NCBI GenBank assembly: GCA_003552565.1 | Contig: PUNB01000129.1 | Location: 1 to 5,078 of the forward strand | Source of the DNA: Lentisphaerota bacterium | GTDB taxonomy: Bacteria; Verrucomicrobiota; Lentisphaeria; Oligosphaerales; PUNB01 | DNA: 5,078 nucleotides | Direction: 5' to 3' | Shown here: positions 1 to 5,078 of the stretch, piece after piece | Layout: every line of letters starts with the position of its first letter | How positions within the stretch are numbered: the first letter of the stretch is position 1 | Notes under the pieces: generated by a model | Told to the model about the DNA's origin: nothing | What the model saw: only the letters and a program-made list of their open reading frames with translations | Database searches by the model: none | Program-made: the position numbers and the translations under genes

Positions 1-18
1 AGAGGGTGTTACATGGCC

Positions 19-102
19 GATTAAGGCGAAAGATTAGGGCAAAAGATTAAGGGGCGCACCCGTCTTTTCCTAATCTTTCCTCTTAATCTTTCGCCCTAAT
101 CC
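19..102. repeat. Imperfect inverted repeat built from 13-nt units
   Basis: The left arm (19-52) consists of three tandem units close to GATTARGGCGAAA, the third incomplete. The right arm (68-101) is the same three-unit array in reverse complement. Aligned by eye, the arms agree at 27 of 34 positions. Three of the seven differences become G-U pairs if the plus strand is transcribed, leaving a 34-position stem with about 30 pairs and a 15-16 nt loop (53-67). The element is therefore both a direct repeat and a palindrome. There is no T-run after it, so it is not a typical intrinsic terminator. It may be a dispersed extragenic palindrome or a DNA or RNA structure at the end of an upstream transcript. 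Its function is unknown. Confidence 0.8.
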
Positions 103-227
103 ATAAAAATGTCAAGTCTCATACAAACGTTTTCAGAATTCAGGCTCGTCCCACGCCCCTGGGGAACTGCGGCACCGCCATTCTCGTCAACTTTATTGAA
201 CTGTAATTCTTAATGCTTAGCGCCGCC
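103..227. other. Intergenic stretch without recognisable features
   Basis: I see no credible reading frame, RNA gene or convincing promoter here. It contains the short palindrome CCCCTGGGG near 156-164. The 11-mer TTCTCGTCAAC at 181-191 also occurs, reverse-complemented, in the repeat of the gap after the third gene, and may be a relic of that family. Confidence 0.5.
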
Positions 228-245
228 CTGACTTGCCTAAGTCAG
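228..245 (+). other. Perfect 7-bp hairpin upstream of the first gene
   Basis: CTGACTT (228-234) and AAGTCAG (239-245) are perfect complements around the 4-nt loop GCCT. The hairpin ends 23 nt before the ATG at 269. No T-run follows, so a terminator is unlikely. It could be an operator for a dimeric regulator or a leader structure. The stem is short enough to be coincidental. Confidence 0.45.
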
Positions 246-260
246 TCTGAAGACTATTTT
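233..260 (+). promoter_or_regulatory. Weak candidate promoter for the three-gene operon
   Basis: TTGCCT (233-238) and TATTTT (255-260) each match the sigma-70 consensus at four of six positions and are 16 nt apart. Transcription would begin around 267, almost at the ATG at 269, giving a nearly leaderless message. That fits the lack of a convincing ribosome binding site before that ATG. The match is poor and overlaps the hairpin at 228-245, so it is only a candidate. Confidence 0.22.
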
Positions 261-268
261 ATGTTTTC

Positions 269-1249
269 ATGACTGATTTTTCTCCAGGTGCAAGCATTCT
301 TCCTGAGCCGGCAAACAACTCAATTGAAAGTGGACTTAAAACGCCGGTTTTACTTTTGGTTTTCAATCGTCCACGGCTCACAGCCGAGGTTTTCGAGGCG
401 TTACGCAAGGTTCGCCCCGCCCGGCTTTACATCGCTGCCGACGGACCGCGGGAAAATCACCCGGAAGACCAGCGGAAAGTGGCGGAAGTCAGAACCATTG
501 TTCAGCAGATTGACTGGCCCTGTCAGCTTTTCAAACTTTTCCGCGAGCATAATCGCGGCTGTAAACACGGGGTCAGCGAAGCTATATCCTGGTTCTTTTC
601 TCAGGAGGATCAAGGAATTATTCTCGAGGACGATATTCTGCCGGAGCCGCGTTTTTTTCACTTTATAGAGAAAGGGCTCAATACTCACAGAGAAAACAGT
701 TCCATCGGCGCCGTCTGCGGTTACAACTTGCTGGGCGCCGGGCCAGACAACCGGCCTTTCCTCGCTCATTATCCGCACATTTGGGGATGGGGCACCTGGA
801 GCAGAGTCTGGTCTCATTATCAAGTGGATCCCGATCTAAGCGATGCCGAGTACCACCGTGTATTCAGTCAGCATTTAGGTCACGCCAAGGCGGCCAAAGG
901 TCTTACCGGCATCGGCCGCCTTCTCAGGCAGGGTAAATTCAATTCCTGGGATTTCCAGCTGGGGCTGCTCTTCTGCCGCCGCCGGCTGCTGGCTCTTTAT
1001 CCGCCGATCAATCTGGCTGCCAACATCGGCTTCGGGCCGGATGCCACACATACGGAAAACGGCTGTTCCGCCCCAACTTATCCGGACACGCCATTCGTTT
1101 GGGAAGAACATGAACCGAGAATAAACCGCGAATATGACCGACTGCGGCTGGACAAGGAATTTCCCGGAACCGGCAAGATAATCAAACAAAGACTCGCGAA
1201 TCTCCGCAAAAAACTCGTAAGGAAGGTTTCACTTGCGAACAATATTTGA
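269..1249 (+). CDS. GT-A-fold glycosyltransferase, HlpA-like/GNT-I-like
   Basis: Predicted cytoplasmic nucleotide-sugar glycosyltransferase of 326 residues, probably acting in surface glycan assembly. After a variable start of about 25 residues comes the family core: PVLLLVFNRPRLT (26-38), the strand ending in AADGPR (56-61), HNRGC (94-98), and ILEDDILP (118-125). The acidic EDD at 120-122 sits where GT-A enzymes hold the metal and sugar nucleotide. Further marks are WGWGTW (172-177), SWDFQ (226-230) and the C-terminal signature PPINLAANIGFGPDATHT (245-262). The set and order fit proteins usually named hemolytic protein HlpA-like or GNT-I-like glycosyltransferase; the haemolysin label is historical. 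There is no signal peptide or membrane span. The ATG at 269 is the first possible one, because an in-frame TGA lies at 248-250, but no good ribosome binding site precedes it. The last 17 nt overlap the next gene. Donor and acceptor sugars cannot be told. Confidence 0.88.
   Translation: MTDFSPGASILPEPANNSIESGLKTPVLLLVFNRPRLTAEVFEALRKVRPARLYIAADGPRENHPEDQRKVAEVRTIVQQIDWPCQLFKLFREHNRGCKHGVSEAISWFFSQEDQGIILEDDILPEPRFFHFIEKGLNTHRENSSIGAVCGYNLLGAGPDNRPFLAHYPHIWGWGTWSRVWSHYQVDPDLSDAEYHRVFSQHLGHAKAAKGLTGIGRLLRQGKFNSWDFQLGLLFCRRRLLALYPPINLAANIGFGPDATHTENGCSAPTYPDTPFVWEEHEPRINREYDRLRLDKEFPGTGKIIKQRLANLRKKLVRKVSLANNI
1219..1226 (+). promoter_or_regulatory. Ribosome binding site supporting a TTG start
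   Basis: AAGGAAGG ends 6 nt before the TTG at 1233, inside the end of the first gene. It differs little from the AAGGAGG consensus and is the main reason to accept a non-ATG start for the methyltransferase, whose first in-frame ATG (1383) would remove the SAM-binding motif. Confidence 0.65.
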
Positions 1250-1967
1250 CAACTACATAGAGAATTCATTTGATAGCTCCCGGCAGGCCGACTTTAAGCT
1301 TGCCCATTTCGAATTCAACTATCGACAGCATTTTCCTGAAGCCGGCAGCCAAGTGCTTGATATCGGTGTCGGACGCGGAGAAATGCTCAGCTGCATGAGC
1401 AACTGGCAGATGGATTATGAAGGGGTGGACATTTCACCTTCGACAGTGCGCTTCTGCCAGTCCCTCGAATTAAATTGCCAGCTGATCGACGATACCCCCA
1501 GCTGGCTTAAAGAACGCGCCGGCCGATATGCCATGATCACCGTTCTGGACGTGCTTGAACATATTCCGGCCGACAGCCTGGTCGATTTCGCGGCCGCGGT
1601 CCACGCCGGTCTGCGTCCCGGCGGCCGGGCGATCTTCCAGGTGCCCAACCTGCAGGCGCCATTCGGATGGCTGCATCATTTCAACGACATCACGCATGTG
1701 CACGGTTTTGTCGAACACAGCCTTAAACAAGTACTGCATTCCGCCGGTTTCAGTAACCTGCAATTCCACGGATTCGAAGAAATCGTTGGAGGAAGATTCA
1801 GAGATTACTGTCACAAAGGCGCTCGGCGGGCTTTCTGGAGCTTGACAAGGTTTCTGCGGGCGGTCAACACCAGCCCCAACCCAAAGCTGCTGCACCCGGT
1901 CTTCTATTGTCTGGCCGAGAAGAAAAATGTTGTCAACAAAAAAAACAACAGGGATTTGTGCAATTGA
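1233..1967 (+). CDS. Class I SAM-dependent methyltransferase
   Basis: A 244-residue soluble protein with the Rossmann-like methyltransferase fold (Methyltransf_23-type). Visible motifs are the glycine-rich SAM loop VLDIGVGRGE (41-50), the acidic residue after strand 2 in GVDIS (64-68), motif IV VLDVLEHI (104-111), and GGRAIFQVPN (130-139). HFNDITHVHGF (149-159) and LHSAGF (168-173) follow in the usual order. The HFND-TH segment is common in methyltransferases of polysaccharide and glycolipid clusters, so methylation of a sugar residue, glycan end or lipid-linked intermediate is a fair inference, but the substrate is not visible. Translation very likely begins at the TTG at 1233: a ribosome binding site lies 6 nt upstream and the next ATG falls beyond the SAM loop. 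The gene overlaps its upstream neighbour by 17 nt and meets the next gene in a TTGA overlap, which implies translational coupling. The C-terminus is lysine- and asparagine-rich. Confidence 0.9.
   Translation: MRTIFDNYIENSFDSSRQADFKLAHFEFNYRQHFPEAGSQVLDIGVGRGEMLSCMSNWQMDYEGVDISPSTVRFCQSLELNCQLIDDTPSWLKERAGRYAMITVLDVLEHIPADSLVDFAAAVHAGLRPGGRAIFQVPNLQAPFGWLHHFNDITHVHGFVEHSLKQVLHSAGFSNLQFHGFEEIVGGRFRDYCHKGARRAFWSLTRFLRAVNTSPNPKLLHPVFYCLAEKKNVVNKKNNRDLCN
1950..1954 (+). promoter_or_regulatory. Ribosome binding site deciding the start of the third gene
   Basis: AGGGA lies 9 nt before the TTG at 1964 and only 3 nt before an in-frame GTG at 1958. The spacing favours 1964, whose TTG shares bases with the TGA stop of the methyltransferase. 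The longer frame back to a TTG at 1907 would add 19 mostly polar residues encoded inside the methyltransferase and matching no domain. Confidence 0.5.
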
Positions 1968-3454
1968 GTGGGCAAGTTGAATGGCAGCAGCCGGAACCGG
2001 CGATCAAACAACTGCGGGATTTGCCTGATCATGATTTGGTGATTCTCGACTGTGATGAAACTCTCTTTCTCCGCAACTCCACTGAAGAGTATCTGAACTG
2101 CCTGCGTCCCAAAATTCTCGGAGCTTTCTGTTTGTTTGTCCTCGAACTTATGCACCCATGGGACTTTCTGCCCAGATCAGTCCGCGGCAGTGAATCCAAA
2201 GACTGGTTCCGGGTTGTCGCCGCCACCCTGCTTTTTCCCTGGACTTGGTTTATTTGGCAACACAGAGCCGCGTCACTGGCGGCTGAACATGAGAACCGCC
2301 GGCTGGTTGAAGCTTTGGCCGTCCACCCTAAAGCGCGTATAATCCTGGCCACTCATGGTTTTACTTTTATCGTCAAGCCTTTATCCAGACATTTCTCCCT
2401 GCCGATTGAAAAAATTATCGGCTGTCGTTTTCTAAGAGGAATTTTTGATCGACAAAAAAACAAAGAAGAAATGGCGCGGGAAAAGATTCCTGAAGAGCGC
2501 ATACAAAACGCGGTCGTTGTAACCGACTCGACCGCCGATCTTGCTGTTTTAGAAATAGCCCGACATCCTCTGTTGGTTCAATGGCCGGAGGCCCGGTACA
2601 CACCCGCCCTCACCGATGCTTACCTGCCGTTACGTTATCTTGAATGCGTCAAGCGTCCCGGACAGCGATATATTCGCTGGATGATCGTGGAGATTCAGCT
2701 GGTCACCCTGATTCTGGCCTACAGCTGGCTTGCACCGATGCCCTTATTGCATATCGCCGGGATTGTCCTGCTGCTCATCTCATTCTGGTGCGTTTATGAA
2801 ACCGGTTATTACGAAAATGACCTCGTAGCGGAAGCCTACGAAGAAAAGCCGGCTCTTTCCCCGGCTTATCAACAAAATCAATTCCGAATGAGTCCCTACC
2901 AGCCCTGGCTGGTCGCCGCGCTTCTGGCTTTTCCCGGAGTTGTGCTGACGCAGGTCTCTTACATACTATCCTGGGATTTATCAGGCGGATCAGCCGCCTT
3001 GGCTGAACAATTCAGTCTGAATCACGCTGGCATCACATACGCCGGCTGGATGGGACTTCTAATCTGCACCCGTTTACTTTTCGCCGCCTATAATTATCTG
3101 GATGAACACACCCGTGTCTGGATATTTCCTTGCCTGCAAGTGTTAAAGTACTTCATTTTCGCGGTCGTCGCCCGCACCAGCTTCGCAGGGGCAGCGCTAC
3201 TGACCGCTCAGGTTTTTTCGGACTGGATACCCTATCTGGTTTACCGCTGCGGCGGCCAAAGAAAAAACTTTCCAGAACATCTTTTCAAAACAACGATTTT
3301 TCTGTTCGTGCTCGCCGCCGGTCTGCTGGCCGAACGACAAACGGAAATATTCTGGAACTGGCAGACCCTGGCCATCTTCGCCTGGCTCCTGCTGCATAGT
3401 AAAAATCAGTTGGCCGAAGTGATAAAGCGGGCGCATCCAATCTGGCGCCAATGA
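1964..3454 (+). CDS. HAD phosphatase-like/UbiA-like membrane fusion protein
   Basis: A 496-residue two-domain protein, numbered here from the TTG at 1964. The N-terminal half is a HAD hydrolase: motif I VILDCDETL (26-34; Asp29 nucleophile, Asp31 acid/base), motif II IILATHG (126-132; Thr130), a motif III lysine probably in QKNKEE (164-169), and motif IV VTDSTADLAVLEIA (186-199; Asp188 and Asp192). Two hydrophobic stretches near 51-65 and 84-100 lie in its cap region. The C-terminal half (about 239-480) has seven or eight hydrophobic segments. YETGYYENDLVAEAYEEKP (278-296) resembles the Asp-rich NDxxD region of UbiA prenyltransferases, with Glu290 where the second Asp would be; a second canonical Asp-rich motif is not obvious. 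Known HAD-UbiA fusions of about this size are linked to polyprenyl-phosphoribose synthesis, UbiA doing the transfer and HAD the dephosphorylation. Here the HAD assignment is firm and the UbiA assignment moderate. The likely role is making a lipid-linked sugar donor at the membrane for the neighbouring glycosyltransferases; this is inference. Confidence 0.75.
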   Translation: MSGQVEWQQPEPAIKQLRDLPDHDLVILDCDETLFLRNSTEEYLNCLRPKILGAFCLFVLELMHPWDFLPRSVRGSESKDWFRVVAATLLFPWTWFIWQHRAASLAAEHENRRLVEALAVHPKARIILATHGFTFIVKPLSRHFSLPIEKIIGCRFLRGIFDRQKNKEEMAREKIPEERIQNAVVVTDSTADLAVLEIARHPLLVQWPEARYTPALTDAYLPLRYLECVKRPGQRYIRWMIVEIQLVTLILAYSWLAPMPLLHIAGIVLLLISFWCVYETGYYENDLVAEAYEEKPALSPAYQQNQFRMSPYQPWLVAALLAFPGVVLTQVSYILSWDLSGGSAALAEQFSLNHAGITYAGWMGLLICTRLLFAAYNYLDEHTRVWIFPCLQVLKYFIFAVVARTSFAGAALLTAQVFSDWIPYLVYRCGGQRKNFPEHLFKTTIFLFVLAAGLLAERQTEIFWNWQTLAIFAWLLLHSKNQLAEVIKRAHPIWRQ

Positions 3455-3532
3455 AGATGGAACGGCAAAATGTGAGTTGTTGCTTATGTGAAACACGGTT
3501 CGTCGTTCATCGTGCTTCGTTCGTCGTTATTG

Positions 3533-3601
3533 GCGGTTGACGAGAACGGATCACGAGTCTCATAATCGTTTACCGTTATCGTCGCCGATCTCGTTCACCG
3601 C
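3533..3601. repeat. Inverted repeat within copy A
   Basis: The arms 3533-3549 and 3585-3601 match in reverse complement at 14 of 17 positions around a 35-nt centre. That centre itself contains CGA/TCG-rich runs that can pair. The left arm plus nine bases (3533-3558) is a 26-nt block that recurs, reverse-complemented, at 4842-4867 with 24 of 26 identities. Confidence 0.7.
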
Positions 3602-3622
3602 TGTTTCTGTTCCGGGATATCC

Positions 3623-3659
3623 GGCGCATCGAGCCGGCGGCCGGGCTTGTGTGAAACTC
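3623..3659. repeat. 37-nt GC-rich repeat module, copy A
   Basis: This block begins GGCGCATCG and ends TGTGAAAC plus two bases. It matches the reverse complement of 4878-4914 at 32 of 37 positions, without gaps. CCGGC (3621-3625) and GCCGG (3633-3637) form a short hairpin at its left edge. Substitutions without gaps suggest an old but conserved repeat. Confidence 0.75.
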
Positions 3660-3675
3660 GCGCCGTGTGTTTCAC
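3651..3675. repeat. Hairpin at the right end of copy A
   Basis: GTGAAAC (3651-3657) and GTTTCAC (3669-3675) pair perfectly around an 11-nt loop. The stem uses the same GTGAAAC word found at the left end of the element. No T-run follows, so a terminator role is doubtful. Confidence 0.55.
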
Positions 3676-3701
3676 CCAAAGGTTTTACCTGGTAATAAAC
3701 T

Positions 3702-3709
3702 TATATAAA
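3702..3709 (+). promoter_or_regulatory. Candidate -10 region for the fourth gene
   Basis: TATATAAA lies 25 nt before the ATG at 3735, in the short AT-rich strip between the repeat and the gene. No -35 box with good spacing is visible; the sequence there is GGTTTTACC (3681-3689). The 280-nt gap after the previous gene suggests a separate promoter, but this is only a partial match. Confidence 0.3.
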
Positions 3710-3725
3710 GACAATCATCCTAAAC

Positions 3726-3729
3726 GGAG
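3726..3729 (+). promoter_or_regulatory. Ribosome binding site of the family 2 glycosyltransferase
   Basis: GGAG lies 5 nt before the ATG at 3735 and fixes the start, which also falls directly before the conserved first strand of the GT2 fold. Confidence 0.65.
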
Positions 3730-3734
3730 CTGTC

Positions 3735-4697
3735 ATGCGCCTGTCAATGATCATACCGGTCTTTAACACCGCCGCCTACCTGCCTAAATGTCTGGACAGC
3801 TGTCTGCATCAGGATATCCCCGGAAATCAATATGAGATCATCCTAGTCGATGACGGCTCAACCGATGACAGCCCGCAAATCTGCCGCGACTACGCCAAGC
3901 GGAATGAATGTATTAAATTTTTTGCGCAGGAAAACTCCGGACAGGGGGCGGCGCGGAATTTCGCCATACAGCAAGCGCGGGGTAAGTATCTATGGTTCAT
4001 TGACTCCGATGACTGGATTGGGGAAAACTGTCTGAGCCGACTTCTAACGCAGGTGGAAAATGACACTCCCGAGATTATCGCTTTTCAGGGGATTGAAGTG
4101 ACCGGCGGGCACTCTGACGCCGCCCCTTTTCCGCCGGAGATGCCGAAAAATAAAATCTCTGGAGCACAATACCTTATGGACTTCGATCCGACCACCTGCT
4201 CACCTCTGTATCTCTTTCAAGCCGCTTTTCTAAAGAATAAGCAGCTTTCTTTCCCGACGGGTGTTTTCTTTGAAGATGAAGAGTTTATTTTCAAAGCTTT
4301 ATACGTTTGCGCTTCCATGGATTTTCTGAACGAGTGTTTGTACTTTATTTCAGTCAGGAGCGATTCCACCACCAGAGGCAGCAACCCGAAGGCGGCACAC
4401 GATCTGCTGACTGTGGCGAAACATTTATCAGATTTCACGGAAACCTCGGTCGCCCCCGCCTGTCGCCACATTTTTCACACCCGTATTTCAATTCTGCTTA
4501 ACAAATCCATGCTGCAGACGCTAAGTCTGGATAAGGAAAATCAAGAACAATTGACTACCGCCCTGCGGAAATACAGAGAACTGTTTCGGCACTTACGGAA
4601 AAGCGGAAAGTTCAAGGATCGAATAGAAGGCTGGCTGCTGACCACCACCCCAGGATTCGAACTTAAGGTTTTCAAAACGCTGCACCGACTTTTTTGA
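3735..4697 (+). CDS. Family 2 glycosyltransferase
   Basis: A 320-residue GT-A-fold inverting glycosyltransferase (CAZy family GT2 type), predicted to act in the cytoplasm or at the inner membrane face. It has the full N-terminal signature: MIIPVFNTAAYLPKCLDS (5-22), EIILVDDGSTDDS (34-46), NSGQGAARN (67-75), and the metal- and nucleotide-sugar-binding segment FIDSDDW (88-94; Asp90, Asp92, Asp93). FFEDEEF (178-184) probably carries the catalytic base region, and SVRSDSTTRG (206-215) matches the usual segment after the core in capsule and O-antigen transferases. There is no membrane span, and length is normal for the family. The ATG start is well supported by GGAG (3726-3729), 5 nt upstream. It is separated from the upstream operon by 280 nt of repeat and has repeat copies on both sides, so it is probably its own transcription unit. 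Transferred sugar and acceptor are unknown. Confidence 0.92.
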   Translation: MRLSMIIPVFNTAAYLPKCLDSCLHQDIPGNQYEIILVDDGSTDDSPQICRDYAKRNECIKFFAQENSGQGAARNFAIQQARGKYLWFIDSDDWIGENCLSRLLTQVENDTPEIIAFQGIEVTGGHSDAAPFPPEMPKNKISGAQYLMDFDPTTCSPLYLFQAAFLKNKQLSFPTGVFFEDEEFIFKALYVCASMDFLNECLYFISVRSDSTTRGSNPKAAHDLLTVAKHLSDFTETSVAPACRHIFHTRISILLNKSMLQTLSLDKENQEQLTTALRKYRELFRHLRKSGKFKDRIEGWLLTTTPGFELKVFKTLHRLF

Positions 4698-4795
4698 ACG
4701 ATAAACTATAATATTGTGTCTACTTTGTCTCCCACTTAATCTAAAAAGTGAGGAATTGAATAAAAACGAAAAAAAAGGGAATGGCATGACGATAG
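4698..4795. other. AT-rich gap after the last gene
   Basis: The stretch holds no gene. A weak stem CACTT/AAGTG (4734-4738 and 4746-4750) is followed by an A-rich run (4761-4777) rather than T. It is therefore not a plus-strand intrinsic terminator for the glycosyltransferase. The A-run would read as a T-run on the minus strand. Confidence 0.45.
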
Positions 4796-4810
4796 TCCGC
4801 CTCAGGCGGA
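4796..4810. repeat. Perfect hairpin TCCGCC/GGCGGA
   Basis: TCCGCC (4796-4801) and GGCGGA (4805-4810) pair perfectly over six bases around TCA. On the minus strand an oligo-T run follows about 16 nt after the hairpin, too far for a standard terminator. On the plus strand there is none. It may be a short extragenic palindrome next to the larger repeat. Confidence 0.55.
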
Positions 4811-4818
4811 ACGAGAGG

Positions 4819-4914
4819 GGTTGACGAATGGGATGCGCTTTACTCGTAATCCGTTATCGTCAACCGCTTCGTGGCCGGTGTTTCACATAAGCCCCGCCCC
4901 CGGCGCGATGCGCC
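4819..4914. repeat. Composite dispersed repeat, copy B (inverted)
   Basis: This carries the same modules as the repeat before the fourth gene, on the opposite strand. 4842-4867 matches 3533-3558 at 24 of 26 positions, and 4878-4914 matches 3623-3659 at 32 of 37, both as reverse complements. GTGTTTCACATAAGC (4878-4892) is an exact reverse complement of 3482-3496. GGTTGACGA (4819-4827) and TCGTCAACC (4857-4865) form a perfect 9-bp inverted repeat around 29 nt. The distance between the GTGAAAC word and the GGTTGACGA module is about 26 nt shorter than in copy A. No protein is supported here. Confidence 0.75.
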
Positions 4915-5064
4915 TGATACCCCGAGGGGAGACTTAGTCTCGGGCAACACCTCGGGAGCGGCCGCGTCCTCGCGGCCATTAAGGTGTGCCCGCAGGGGAA
5001 CGGGCTCTGTTTTGGCTCGCGGGGACCTGACCACTCTTCGTGTGGCTCAGGCAAGCTGCTCGCC
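4893..5064. ncRNA. Possible structured RNA or long palindromic repeat
   Basis: A GC-rich stretch with several nested or adjacent stems: GGCGC/GCGCC (4902-4906, 4910-4914); GAGAC/GTCTC (4929-4933, 4937-4941); a long stem GGGC-A-ACACCT with AGGTGTGCCC (4942-4952, 4982-4991) enclosing a perfect 7-bp hairpin (4960-4966, 4971-4977, loop TCCT); and a 9-bp stem with one bulge (5026-5034, 5042-5051). A final stem (5050-5055, 5059-5064) pairs fully only on the minus strand, through a G-U pair, which slightly favours minus-strand transcription. Some stems compete with each other. I do not recognise a known RNA family. The left edge overlaps the dispersed repeat, so it may be part of a longer mobile or repeated element. 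Transcription is not shown. Confidence 0.4.
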
Positions 5065-5078
5065 CTCCATTATATGGC

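Larger units (their letters stand above)
3482..3677. repeat. Composite dispersed repeat, copy A
   Basis: This element fills most of the gap between the third and fourth genes. GCTTRTGTGAAAC occurs at 3482-3494 and again at 3645-3657, and the opposite-strand form GTGTGTTTCACCC lies at the right end (3665-3677). The outer ends GTGAAACACGG (3488-3498) and CCGTGTGTTTCAC (3663-3675) are near-complements, like terminal inverted repeats. Inside lie a TCGT-rich part with TTCGTCGTT at 3499-3507 and 3520-3528, an inverted repeat (3533-3601) and a GC-rich module (3623-3659). Two modules recur in opposite orientation after the fourth gene. No coding capacity is seen. It could be a small non-autonomous mobile element or an extragenic palindromic repeat family. 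Confidence 0.7.

Noticed and set aside
19..102. CRISPR array
   Set aside because: The 13-nt units are directly adjacent with no spacers, too short and degenerate, and they reverse direction in the second half.
110..115. TTGACA -35 box on the minus strand
   Set aside because: No TATAAT-like hexamer lies 15-19 nt downstream on that strand; the sequence there belongs to the GATTARGG repeat.
401..823. Long minus-strand open frame of 140 codons inside the first glycosyltransferase gene
   Set aside because: It lies wholly opposite a gene with clear family motifs and its translation shows no recognisable domain, so it is a shadow frame.
4707..4712. TATAAT on the plus strand just after the family 2 glycosyltransferase
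   Set aside because: No -35 box at suitable spacing (TTGAAC is only 7 nt away) and no gene follows downstream.
4734..4780. Intrinsic terminator after the last gene
   Set aside because: The stem is only five pairs with a long loop and is followed by A rather than T on the coding strand.
4819..4865. Integron attC site
   Set aside because: The arms GGTTGACGA/TCGTCAACC do not fit the GTTRRRY/RYYYAAC core sites, and no integrase gene is present.
4840..5054. Two overlapping minus-strand open frames of 64 codons (4840-5034 and 4860-5054), the second starting with a TTG that has GGAGGG 8 nt upstream
   Set aside because: The translations are rich in Pro, Arg and Gly with no domain, and both frames run through the repeat modules and stems. 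Open frames in two registers are expected in GC-rich non-coding DNA.
4893..5064. RNase P RNA, tmRNA, SRP RNA, 6S RNA or a group II intron end
   Set aside because: The conserved words of these RNAs that I know (for example GAGGAAAGTCC for RNase P, GGAAGGAAGCAGCC for SRP, or the domain V pattern of group II introns) are not found on either strand.
5069..5074. TATAAT on the minus strand at the window edge, as a promoter for the structured region
   Set aside because: The -35 position lies beyond the window, so it cannot be tested. A lone hexamer is not enough.

Overview
The window reads as a bacterial cell-surface polysaccharide (glycan) locus. All four credible protein genes lie on the plus strand. 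Their products are a GT-A-fold glycosyltransferase of the HlpA-like/GNT-I-like type, a class I SAM-dependent methyltransferase, a two-domain protein with an N-terminal HAD phosphatase-like domain and a C-terminal UbiA-like membrane domain, and a family 2 glycosyltransferase. No taxonomic marker gene is present. Moderately high GC, two TTG starts, weak ribosome binding sites and repeat-filled gaps would suit a free-living or uncultured Gram-negative lineage, perhaps of the Planctomycetes-Verrucomicrobia group, but that is only an impression.

Layout. Bases 1-268 hold no gene. They contain an imperfect inverted repeat (19-102) whose arms are each three 13-nt units, then about 125 bases with nothing recognisable, then a perfect small hairpin (228-245) just before the first gene. 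Bases 269-3454 form a tight three-gene operon: the first pair overlaps by 17 nt, and the second pair overlaps by 4 nt if the TTG at 1964 is used. Bases 3455-3734 are a gap filled by a composite repeat. Bases 3735-4697 encode the family 2 glycosyltransferase, with its own ribosome binding site. Bases 4698-5078 hold no convincing protein gene. They contain a second, opposite-orientation, rearranged copy of the repeat and then a GC-rich stretch (about 4893-5064) with several stems, which may be a structured RNA or a longer repeat cut by the window edge.

How the parts may work together. The two glycosyltransferases probably build or decorate a surface glycan, and the methyltransferase may modify or cap it or methylate a sugar precursor. 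The HAD/UbiA-like protein has the layout expected of an enzyme that moves a group onto a polyprenyl-phosphate carrier and removes a phosphate, as in polyprenyl-phosphoribose formation. That would supply a membrane-bound sugar donor. This is inferred from domain layout and neighbours, not shown directly. The most unusual content is this fusion protein and the mosaic repeats flanking the last glycosyltransferase gene.
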